Source: Acholoe squamosa
Taxonomy: Eukaryota > Annelida > Polychaeta > Phyllodocida > Polynoidae
NCBI GenBank assembly: GCA_949317995.1
Contig: OX439041.1
Span: forward strand, 46,237,269 to 46,301,268
Length of the DNA stretch: 64,000 bases
Direction of reading: 5' to 3'
Each line of letters starts with the position of its first letter. Position 1 is the first letter of the stretch. The notes under the pieces were generated by a model. It did no database searches. It was not told the origin of the DNA and saw only the letters and a list, made by a program, of their open reading frames with translations. The translations under genes were made by a program, and so were the position numbers. Below, one piece after another: positions 44,943-55,030 of the stretch.

Positions 44943-45605
44943 TGGCAAACCATAAATGAAGAGTTCAGAGTTTCAATAAAGGTGTCCAGTGGAATATTCC
45001 CCTCCATCCTCCAGGTCTGGTTCAACCAGTTGCCCTCAACATTTGTCTTCACCAGTACCCGGCGGTCCCCCCCCCTCACCTCCAACATATCATTGACAAA
45101 CTCCTGCTTATAGTCCCGGGGGGGGCACTTCATTTTTTTTTTTGATACAGGTGTGTGGCTGAACCCACGACAACCCTTACCCTTGCTAGGGCACTCATTC
45201 GCCGGGTTTTTCTTCGAAAGCCTCCCCTTGCTAGGGCAATTTTGACTCAATAATCCTAGATTTGTTTCAAAATGTCTTAAATTTACACTGATTGGGGAGA
45301 AAATTGAATTTGGTTCATGTTATTTTCATGAAAACTGTGCTTATGTCCAAGAAAAATTCGAAATTTCCTGCGTAAATTGGGGTATTTTGCTGAAAGTTGA
45401 CCCTTGCTAGGGACATTTTGCTCAAGTACACCCTTGCTAGGGACATTTGTGGCTGAAACAGGAGGCTTGCTAGGGACTTTTCCTTGAACAAGTACCCTTG
45501 CCAGCCGCACATATGTGTATACCTTACATAGAGAGTGCCCCCGGGCTTATAGTTCTCTGACTCATTTGTCTTCAACCCAAACTCAGTCGTTCCATAAAAT
45601 GTTGC
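44943..45605 (-). pseudogene. Candidate host exon split by a MITE, family unknown
   Basis: On the minus strand the frame before the insertion (about 45605-45554) reads F-Y-G-T-T-E-F-G-L-K-T-N-E-S-E-N-Y-K. The frame after it (about 45106-44943) reads Q-E-F-V-N-D-M-L-E-V-R-G-G-D-R-R-V-L-V and goes on through N-W-L-N-Q-T-W-R-M-E-G-N-I-P-L. Leaving out the MITE and one copy of its 8-bp duplication gives a single open frame of about 73 codons across the site, a strong hint that it was coding before the insertion. I do not recognise the protein. It could be an exon of a host gene or of an unidentified transposon. Confidence 0.45.
45115..45545. mobile_element. 431-bp MITE with 8-bp target duplication
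   Basis: CTTATAGT at 45107-45114 and 45546-45553 flanks inverted ends CCCGGGGG..CACTTC. Inside lie five or six CCTTGCTAGGGACA-type units at irregular spacing. An 8-bp duplication suggests hAT, P or Merlin-type mobilisation; the termini do not decide which. Confidence 0.75.
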
Positions 45606-45609
45606 CCAA

Positions 45610-48380
45610 CATTATAACGATGAGGAAGAAATAAATACAAGTTTTTGTAGGCCTGATCTTCAGGAATCTATAAGGCAATAAAACTTTCTAGATAGGTCTC
45701 TGACAGTTAAGCGTTGTATGCCTCGTGCTTGCAGCATCACGGAGAGGATGTTAACCACCCTGTCCTCCCCTTCCCTTTTGGACAACTGAACCGCCCTTTC
45801 CTTTTGGGCAACTGAAGCGGCAAAAATTGATTGTGGACGTGGTTAAGTGAATAAGAGGTTGTCTATTGCCCTTGAATGATTAGACTGGATATTTCTATTT
45901 CACTTTTGTTTGGACGCAAACCTTTTTCATACAAAGAAAGAAGGGCAATGAACATGAGAAAGCGACCAAATCACTAAACATTTCCTTCTATCCTATGAAT
46001 CAAGGATCTTATTATCTTTTGAATGATTGCATGAGTATTGCATTGACCATTATCTTCCGATTATATGCACAAAGCGTGGTATTAACTGTGACATTCTTAG
46101 CACTATCAAAATTCTAGAGTAATGACGATATATAAATCATATCAATGTTGCGACTTAATTAAAGAAACCGTGTTTATCCTACATGTTGTTTGAGATATAA
46201 ATGTTCACTTAACCATTTAGGAGCATGATGATGTTGCCGGTTTGACCTACCATTAGATGCAGTGCTGTCAGGTCCCTACTTACCATGGTAATACAACAGT
46301 GTAGAACCACACTGAACCCTCTGGTGCATCAATTCACTGAGGTCTGCATTCATGTATCATGCCGTACCATGTCGGACTTAAAGCATTATGCTTTAACTAT
46401 CTATGCATCCTTTAGTGGGGCTTAGCTATGTGAAGCCTTAATCATGGTCTGGATGTTCTCCAAATGTTGCTGGTCTCCACAATACCAGTGACAGCAATGT
46501 ACATGGCTTCATCACATTCTCTGCATCGATATAAACTAATAATAGCAGTTTCCCTCTCTTGAACTGAGCCAAGTGGCCGAGACAATTGAGTACATACCTC
46601 AAGAAGCTCAGGTTCATATTATTAACCATTTGTTATAAATTACCAAATATATTCTTGTGAACATAAGTAAGCCTATTGTGACAGAATGATTAAATCAATT
46701 TAGGCTCGGATGAAGTTTTCTATTGAAGTAAAAGGTTCATAAAGAAATATAGGGTGGCTTATCCTTCTCTAATTGTTTATTATGAACAACATTCATCAAT
46801 GTGTATAACCAACCGTCGTTCTTGTAAAGCTGGGTAAGCAGAATACCCTATGATCAAGGTGAAGCCACTTAAGAAGTGTGTGCTTTATTAAAACAAGCTC
46901 AAGTCATATGACACGTCGATGGGTGATGCTCGCCTATATTAGCAATGATGGATTATTGTACCCTCTGGATCAATTCAATTCAGTTCAATTTTGTAGCTTT
47001 TTTTTATTAATCCTTTATCAATCCTTTCACGTTTGTAGTTTTAGGTCTATTTCTACAGGTATAAACACCCATGCATGTGCTAATAATACATGTATTTTAT
47101 GTCCTTCACTAAATCAGTTATAATCTACTACTATATAGTAGTTATTAGGCAATAAGGCAATAATGTGGCTATTTCAAACTATCTCACTTTATCTCATCGA
47201 GCCCTTCTTTGTTATACCTGTAGATGGATGTGCACAGTTATATAAGATCATATTATTGAACGCACCTGATTGTGCTGGCATATCACAATCATTGTACCAT
47301 AATATTAAGTGTCTTCTAAGGAGGCGTATCGGGAGCAGTGCAGCGTACATATGCTAGGATAATTACCATTAATTGTAATAGTATTTTGTACCCAATAAAA
47401 CAATTTAAAAAAGTAAATTAACATCATTGGGAAATAAAGTTCATAATAATCCTTAGCGGAACACTGATGTTGTGGGATTTGCCTTTTCATTACATAATGA
47501 TTTTCCCTTCTCATTACACAGCGTTGTATGCAATCTTTTCTCAATAGTCTGAGTGAAACGAATATTTTCTCTGATTGGCTACTATAAAGGTACCCGAAGG
47601 AAAACTCAAACTCATTCAGCTATATCGACATAAGTATTCCTGACGCAGGCGACCTGTCAAAGACACTATACTAGCTGGTCCCTGGGAGCCCACCTCCCCA
47701 CCCACAACCATCACCAGGCTGTGGTTTTGGCGGCACTGTAAATCTCTATAGATCTATGTGAGGATAATACGCTAGAATAAAGGGCTCAAGTCAGTTTTAA
47801 TTTTACTTGTCCTGTATTGTTAAAACGAGATTCTCTATGATCTCATCAAATGTATCTCCCACAAAATGGATTACGATGGGAAAGAGGTATAAACAGCAAC
47901 AACATTTCTTTCTACCTGTGTCCGCCTGCCTGATATTTTATGGAAGGTGAACAGGTGAAGGACCAAACCCATTGGGAACACTCCATCTGTAGCCTACGTA
48001 CAATGGTCATAACATGGCAAATTTGTCACAATTCACTTTGCTAATTACAACAGAGAATGAAGAAGAGCTAACATGGGTGAATGTGCAGGGCGTACTATAT
48101 TTTTTCCTCAATGACTTAAACAAAAAGAGAGCCATTCTGATTATTCATTTATCTTGATAGAAGTAGGTGTAAGCCTGTAAAAATTACAACCAGTTGTCTT
48201 TTATCAATGTAAACAGTTTTTGACTTCATACATTATATTCATTATAGCTGGTATCAACACATGCTGGGGCCGATTATTACATATTATACCACGATTTCTG
48301 GCTTACACAGTGCTTTTTGGGGTCTATTCCCATCCACATATCTGTCAATATTGCACACCCTGTAGGCTTTACCATCAATT
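45610..48380. other. Non-coding stretch
   Basis: No gene or clear repeat recognised; short chance frames only. Confidence 0.4.
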
Positions 48381-48386
48381 TTGGAA

Positions 48387-48462
48387 GGCGTGCTGTTATC
48401 CATCTAAGGCGTGCTATTATCCATCTAAGGCGTGCTGTTATCCAGGATGACAGCACGCCTTA
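48387..48462. repeat. 21-bp tandem repeat ending in a 13-bp hairpin
   Basis: Three units of GGCGTGCTGTTATCCATCTAA. The last merges into a hairpin (48426-48462) with arm TAAGGCGTGCTGT and its exact complement. Confidence 0.8.
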
Positions 48463-48502
48463 CATGTCATATGTTACATGTTAAAACCAACAGAATATTT
48501 CA

Positions 48503-48575
48503 TTGCCATGGTAGGGGTCGAACCTGCAATCTCAGGTCCGTAGCCCAACTCCCTATGCCTTGCGCCACAGGGACT
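48503..48575 (-). repeat. tRNA-Arg(ACG)-like SINE head
   Basis: On the minus strand, CTGTGGCGCAAGGCATAGG, the anticodon-like GGCTACGGACC and the B-box GGTTCGACCCC follow tRNA-Arg(ACG) closely. The acceptor stem is not intact. Confidence 0.55.
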
Positions 48576-48990
48576 GACGAGGAGGTGTATTATACACAAA
48601 CATAACAGCGAGACGCATTGAAATCTTTAGCCGTGTGCCGCTGCCAAGCCGTGTATTATACACAAACATAACAGCGAGACGCATCTTTTTTCGCAGTGTG
48701 CGCTGTCGCTGTCCGCTGCCGGGTGCAGAAGGAGGAGACGCGGTGGCCTAGCAGTTAGCGCCTTGCGCTCAGCCGTCAGAGGTACATGGATCGTGCCCCG
48801 GTCCGGGCGCATCTTTTTTTCGCCGTGTGCGCTGCAGGGCGACGAGGTGTATGTACCGATCGTGTACAAACCCTATTTTTCGCCGTGTGCCGCTGCTAAG
48901 CCTAGCCGACACCGGGGCTGTCGCTTTCCGCTGCCGGGCGCCGAGTTGTATGTACCGATCGTGTACACACAATGGCTGGCATCGAGTCCT
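48576..48990 (+). repeat. Composite GC-rich repeat with tRNA-like pieces
   Basis: GTGTATTATACACAAACATA plus AACAGCGAGACGCAT occurs twice (about 48585 and 48652), GTATGTACCGATCGTGTACA twice (about 48848 and 48948), and CGCCGTGTGC-type words four times. A tRNA-like A-box GTGGCCTAGCAGTTAGCGCC lies at about 48745. It looks like nested or shuffled SINE units. Confidence 0.6.
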
Positions 48991-49114
48991 GGGGAGAGGG
49001 AATAATTTTTGTTTTCAACTTGAATTTATTGGTATAATATTGATTATTTATTGGTTTCGTGGTATAAAATAAGTAGTCAATGGATAACTCATGACTTGTG
49101 TGTGTTAGCAAAGG

Positions 49115-49150
49115 CTAATAACACTCGGCCTATGGCCTCGTGTCATTATC
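49115..49150. repeat. Short palindrome with GGCCTATGGCC core
   Basis: CTAATAACACTCGGCCTATG folds back on GGCCTCGTGTCATTATC with few mismatches. The core ACTCGGCCTATGGCCTCGTG is nearly the same as that at 63288-63306. Confidence 0.65.
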
Positions 49151-49234
49151 CTCATGTCGTTTTCTGAAAAGCAATATGCAATACCCTAATATTTCCACAG
49201 GAGAGAAAGCAAGGCACTGACACTCCACTTTGCC

Positions 49235-49975
49235 AAAAAACAAGTTTGACCAAAACCAGTTTCTCAATAGTGTCAATCTTATCACGCTTTTTAATGTACT
49301 GTTCGTGATCAAACTCACTGATTTTGGTACCAGAATGATGCCTAGATGCAGTAGAGTCCATTGACAACCCTCTTGCCGAGTTGCACTCGCCATGACGAGC
49401 AGAAAATGATGATCTAGACCTGCGATGATGACCCCGGCAAGTGACTTCTTCCCATCTCGGACCGTTGCTATGGACTCTCAGTGAACATTGTCGTCTCTCC
49501 TTGGATACACGGCCGCGTCCCTGACGACCTGACGTCATATTCCACTCCTAAACATCAGCACGTGTGAGCCCCGCCCCCTTGGTTGAATCCAACGTCTCAT
49601 CTCTCCGGTCCCCTCTAGTAGCAATCACATCCTGCAGAAGGTATTTGATCTCACGTAACTCACCCTCCAGTGAGTTAATCCTGTCCACGCCCGTCTGGTC
49701 AGCGAGTGAACCATCTTCAAACCCATTAACTTGGCTGGACGATGGAGGTACCTGACCCCCACAGGATATGTCCAACTCGCTTGAATATATTAAGTTGGCC
49801 GATTCTGCTGCTGATTTGGCCGATTTGACCAATTTCTTTGAAGTAGTCTTTGCCTTGGCACTTCTTGTTGACTTTTTGCCCATTTTTGGTTAAATGATCA
49901 ACCCGTAATTCAAGAAAATCAATTTAAAATTAGAGGCACACCTGGCGTGGTGTACCTGTACAGGTGAGATTGGCC
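49235..49975 (-). mobile_element. Truncated relic of a Ngaro element
   Basis: A minus-strand relic that keeps part of an A-type repeat (about 49920-49975, with CACCTGTACAGGTA and CCGTCAGTTGGCC) and most of the N-terminal half of a Gag-like protein related to the one at 1527-2576 (shared S-E-F-D-H-E-x-Y-x-K-K-R-D-K-I-D-T block). The polymerase and recombinase regions are absent. It is broken and clearly older than the full copy. Confidence 0.7.
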
Positions 49976-49999
49976 AACTGACGGTTGTGTTAAATGTAT

Positions 50000-50870
50000 G
50001 ATATACTTTTCCATCGCCTGTCCCAAGGAAATCATTAGTCTTTCACAATGCCCCGTCCGTTAGTGCAGACAACACCTGCAGCAATAGAAGTTTTCATTGT
50101 CTCATGGTATCTCGTTATCAGCAGTGTGGCGTGTCTAAACTGTCACTGATACCCATTCAGAAACCTGATAGGCAGATCTAGCCTTACTACCTCTGTCTGT
50201 CCCTACATTAATTGTTGACAACATTCTGAACAGAATTGTTATTGTGTATGGGGCCTCAGTGTAAACGAGCAGAATCTCCTTATGTTTCCCCTGAACATTT
50301 TGGTATGACTTGGAGGCAGGAGGCGTAGTATGTTAAGAAATAACCTATAGATGACTGATTTGAAGAACTAGCTATTCTGGACAGGCCTGCAACCACTGCA
50401 TTACATAAGGTAGACCAGCCAGGTCTTATGATATGTGCCTACACTAAGATCGCTGGGGTTGGGATCCCAGGATGTTTTGAATTAAGCTCCTGACATCTTA
50501 TTTAGAATGAGTCAGTTGATTGGTTTGAGGCATCTTTGGACAATTTCATTTGAAGAAGACTCCACATTGTCACTTCAGACATTCTACACATTTGCAGGGT
50601 AGGAATATATAGTCAGGAATTTCAATCACCACAAGACACTGTTAGATACCTCTCATGGAGTAGTCTTTCAAAGACACAATTAGCTGGTCACTGTTTGATA
50701 AAGCTGACAATGAAAGTGAAGTACAGATAGGCATTCAAGGTCTGTAGTCACTGATGATGATGTGATATGGGGAAATCTGTCTTTTATTTTATGTCAATAA
50801 CTTCTTCCCATAGGTTTAACGTTGAACCGCCGATCACCACACCCCCAGTGGCGTAACGTGTGCTGATCCA
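50000..50870. other. Non-coding stretch
   Basis: No gene or repeat recognised. Confidence 0.4.
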
Positions 50871-50958
50871 CCACAGCGGCCGATCCGGTACCGTAGCCTC
50901 GTTCTGGGCGCATGTAAACATTCAAAATGGCGGACCACCGCTCATACGGGGAACTACG
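50870..50958 (+). promoter_or_regulatory. GC-rich promoter-like patch with AAAATGGCGGA
   Basis: A GC-rich patch in AT-rich DNA ends in ATGGCGGACC (ATG at 50927), a YY1-type motif that often overlaps start codons. The frame runs ten codons to a possible donor GTAACA after 50958. It may be a tiny first exon; nothing downstream confirms it. Confidence 0.25.
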
Positions 50959-50998
50959 GTAACAGATTTTGATAATTTTTCCTTATTTAAACCCTCTT

Positions 50999-51106
50999 AG
51001 AACTAAACTCCCCTGGTGTCCTCGCTGGCTGATCCACCCCTCGGGGGGGGGGGGGAGACGCCCCCCTTGTGGTGGATCGACCACCACACCAGGGTCGTTT
51101 AGTTCT
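50999..51106. repeat. Foldback with poly-G loop
   Basis: Arm AGAACTAAACTCCCCTGGTG pairs with ACACCAGGGTCGTTTAGTTC; the inner GATCCACC pairs with GGTGGATC. The loop contains a run of about 14 G. Confidence 0.75.
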
Positions 51107-51284
51107 ATCTATGAACTATATCAGAGGTTATCGATGTTTGTATCATCAATAACATTGTTAGCTAGCAATGCATCAATCACTCATTTCAGCTGCTTTTTAA
51201 TACTGGGTACATGTTGGAAGTCCAGGGGCTTTGATTGCATCAGCGATCATTCCTTCAGGCCATTTCTCTACTTCACACCAATCA

Positions 51285-51480
51285 AAGGGAATACCCATGA
51301 ACAAAGCATGCACAAAACGAATACCCCAAAATGAAGCGGCCCCCATGGGAATACCACAAAATAAAGCGCCCCCCATGTGAATACCCCAAAATGAACTCCC
51401 CCCATGCCACATGAATGATCCAAAATAAAGCACCTCCCCCTCACGAATGCCCCAAAAAATGAATTGACCCCCCCCTTACG
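51285..51480 (+). repeat. Degenerate 30-bp minisatellite
   Basis: About six units of the type GAATACCCCAAAATGAAGCG followed by a C-rich, CCATG-containing spacer. Confidence 0.75.
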
Positions 51481-51595
51481 AAAATGCCATCCCCCTGGCC
51501 ATAAATTCTACAATGAACGGTCCCTAATCTCAAGAAGCTTCAATAGATAGGAGGTGAAACTCAGAGCTTTACCTATGGACACAGTGTAACAGCCC

Positions 51596-52775
51596 CCGCC
51601 TCTACCCCCCCCCCCCTTAAAAGTAGGCTCCCTTTTGTGTTCAGTACTGAGTCCTAAGTAGGATAAGGGGGTTTACAGAGATGTCAGGAATCTTTATCAG
51701 AGTGATATCAAATGGAAACAAGGGGCCACCTATACCAAAAAAATCCTGCTGAATCCAAAATATGTGATCTTGATTCTCAAAATTTGACCAAAAGTACCTA
51801 AAAAGGAGATTTGATGATGAGAATATCTTAAAAATGTACAAAAGTTATATTGAAAATGAATGGAACTTTTTATAGACGCAGCATGCTAATCAAAGTCAAT
51901 ACCTCATTCTACATATCCTAATGTCTGCCTATCTCAACCTGACAAGTACTGTACCTGTGTATGGCTCTGCCTCTCCCACATACTGCCTATCCCTTAGTCT
52001 ACCTATCACTCATACTACCTATCCCTTGAAACATCTAGAGTTTAATTAGGTTTTCTCTCAAATGGCTTAAAGGATTAAAGTTTACCCCTCACCTTTGTAC
52101 CTAATTTTCTCTGTACATTCTTACTATTAGTCTACCTATCCTCAATCTGCCTATCATTCACTTTACCGATCCCTCATGGAGACTATCCCCCAACTCTTCA
52201 CATCCCTCATGTTTGACTGGCACATCTGTGATATTACCTAGCACCAATGTATCTTTTGAATATGCTCACTTCACAAGGTACTCTCTATGCCTATCTCTTA
52301 AACTGCTACCTATCCTCCTTGCTACCCATCCTCTTCAATGCCTATCCCTCATGCTCACTTTATAGCTTTCCTACCTATCACAGCTTGTTCAGCTGGGATA
52401 GCTCACAACCAACCTTCATTTTGATCTCTTAGTCAACCTATGCCCTAAGGAACAAATTTAACAGTCTACCTCACGCATACATCTACCTATCACTCATGCT
52501 ATATATCCTTGAGGTTACCTATCCTTCAGGCTGCCTATCCTTCATGGTATATTTTTAAAATATTCTTATCATCAAACCTCATTTTAGGTACCTTTGGCCA
52601 AATTTTGGATTCAGCAGGATCTTTTGGTATAGGTGGCCCCTTGTTTCCATTTGATATCACTCTGATAAAGATTCCTGACATCTCCATAAACCGCCTTATC
52701 TTACATAGGACTCAGTACTGAACACAAAAGGTAGCCTATTTTTAAGGGGGGGGGGGGGGGGTAGAGGGGGTTGGC
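51596..52775. mobile_element. 1.2-kb element with inverted arms of about 200 bp
   Basis: 51596-51845 matches the reverse complement of 52545-52775: a C/G run at the tip, AAAAGTAGGCT or its equivalent, TGTGTTCAGTACTGAGTCCTA, GATGTCAGGAATCTTTATCA, GGGGCCACCTATACCAAAA and others. The left arm has an extra segment of about 25 bp. The interior is a degenerate array of CTACCTATC/CTGCCTATC-type words (about 51920-52540). No transposase is present. Confidence 0.8.
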
Positions 52776-52779
52776 TTGC

Positions 52780-54410
52780 ACTATAGGACTCTATGGAGTA
52801 ACATATCCTAGGGAACCTATACTATTCTTGCTAATCCTACACATTGCATCGGTCAGTGTGGGGTCAGCCCATGTCACTGGTAGGCTGGCATAATGAATTA
52901 GATAGGGGGAAAGGCTAGGTATGGACTAGAGTCTTGGACTACTGCTGCTTCCTGCAACCAGTAGACCCTGATTACATACTACACTGACCAAGAACAACAA
53001 CAGGCCTAGGTGAAGGTCAAGCAAGGATCTATCCACAGGCCTGTAAAATCTAATTAGGCAAAGTAGAGGGCACTTTGTAGTTACAGTTAGACCCTACCAA
53101 GAGTAATTTAGAAACAGAGACTAAATAAAGAACGGTGACTATGAAACTTGGTGTTGACAAAAATCTGTTGGCAGTGCATGCCCCACTGCATCGCAGCCCG
53201 AAATAATGGTCTTTATATTTTTTAGAAAACATCTCTTACCAAAATCTGGAGGCTATTTCTATAATGGGCTAAGACTACCACCCTACCATTACAGGCCGGA
53301 ATAAGTAAGGGAGTTATCCCACCGCTATACAATATGCATGGTGGGATAGCCATGCATTAATGCCTTTATACCACCATTTGCCCATCAGCGATTAATCAAT
53401 AATCAATTGATAATCAATAAATCAAGTTGCAAACAGACCGGTGGGCTTTTGTAGAAGAAATGACTATCGCAATCCTTCTGGCAACACAATTTTAACGACC
53501 ACTAGTTGGGAATGGTTTACAGTCTATTGCTAAATGTAACTGAAAGTAAATATAATTTTGACGAGTGAATAATAAGTAGTATTCTAGTCAGAAGCACATT
53601 GTGATCGTAGCAAATTATTGAGGAAATAATAGTCTATTGCTCAATGGTATCGTAAGAATGATAAAATGCAACCATTAGATCGTAATTATACATAACTATC
53701 ACTTACTATACTGGTTGTTTGTACCATTATGGGTCTTGCTAAATGTCAGTCTATGATAGGTCAAAATGTCATATTAGGCTGAATATTTTCACAGCAATCA
53801 ATGATTATGTGGTGTATATCAATGATAACACAATGTTCATTGCAAATATATATTTCGTTTCACATATCAAGCAGTAATCAGCAAAAATATCAGCATGGCA
53901 AATTTCAAAATATGCCCCATTTCGTTGTGAACCACTACTATAGGACAGCAACCTAATTAGGAATATAAGAAACTTATAACCAGAAGGTAAATTCTCAACT
54001 CTCTGCAAAAGACATTGTAAATGTAAGACGATCACCCTGTATCATAATTATTCTTTTAACTATAAAGACATGACGACAACTGGTAACTACCTTTTAGCAG
54101 TGTATTGCTGAAGGGGCCCTTTTTACGAGAGTATATATAGTATTGTTCTGCAATGCCACCAATATCTAGTCTGACGATCACCAATCTCATCATAGGCATG
54201 TACTGGTTAATTTCTTTTCTCGTCATATTCTACTGCTCTCGTAGTTTGTTCTGCAACAGACTTCTGCATATCCGCATCATGGCCATGATGTGTTTGTAAA
54301 CAGAACATGGCACCCTCGTCGACCTATAGCAACACAGTCAACACAGGGTCTTGGAGGCATGCATTAATTCAAATTCCACACACGACCGGCTTTTACAGCT
54401 TGGCCTGGTG
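52780..54410. other. Non-coding stretch
   Basis: No gene supported. A weak inverted ATCCCACC/GGTGGGAT pair lies near 53317-53347. Confidence 0.4.
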
Positions 54411-54416
54411 AAGTCT

Positions 54417-54521
54417 ATACCCAGCTAGCACTACTCGTGTAATTTACGTCATTCTTACGTAAAAACGGATCGTTTTTACGTAAAAAAGACATCATTTGGA
54501 TGAGTTGTGCTAGCAGGGTAT
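54417..54521. repeat. 105-bp foldback with TTACGTAAAAACG core
   Basis: The outer arms ATACCCAGCTAGCAC and ATACCCTGCTAGCAC are inverted. The centre is a perfect 13-bp hairpin (54455-54483) around GAT. It is a short MITE-like palindrome. Confidence 0.85.
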
Positions 54522-54569
54522 CCAAACTACTGTCAAAGCTATTTACAACTAACACCCATAGTCTACTAC

Positions 54570-54621
54570 GCCTCTGTCGCATAAATTTATATAATGTATG
54601 GCTCAATCACGCGACAGAGGC
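54570..54621. repeat. 11-bp inverted repeat
   Basis: GCCTCTGTCGC and its exact complement GCGACAGAGGC, 30 bp apart. A looser CCTCTATCACGTG follows further on. Confidence 0.55.
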
Positions 54622-54943
54622 CAAGTGGACATAGAAAATGTAGTTAGCTGTCAAGACTTGACAATGTCGGTGTCAACTCATTGCCTCTATCACGTGAGCA
54701 CTGAAAAATTCCAAATCGGAGACTAGTGGTCATTATAAGTTTTGCACTTCTATGCCCGTCTGGTTAAGCTCTATATGCAATTATTGCATAAGTACAAATT
54801 GTACCCAGCCCTTAAATACGATATCGTTCACCAAATCATAGTGGCTCTGTGTATTTGTAGTTATCTAATTAATGACCTTTACCTGGGAATTTGACTTGGT
54901 AACGAACTACGAACTCAAGAATGGTGATAGTTCTACCTCCGGG

Positions 54944-55030
54944 GGCTTATTTCAATATCCCTGACGACAGCGGATAGACTATATTTGGCCTATGAGGCCT
55001 ACGATGTCGTCGGGGATATTGGAATAAGCC
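54944..55030. repeat. 87-bp foldback
   Basis: GGCTTATTTCAATATCCC..GACGAC pairs with GTCGTCGGGGATATTGGAAT-AAGCC. The loop contains GGCCTATGAGGCC. Confidence 0.8.

Noticed and set aside
45115-45545. CRISPR-like array from the CCTTGCTAGGG units
   Set aside because: Spacing is irregular, the units lie within a MITE with terminal repeats and a target duplication, and the genome is eukaryotic.
48503-48575. Working tRNA-Arg gene
   Set aside because: The acceptor stem is not intact and repeats surround it; better read as a SINE head.
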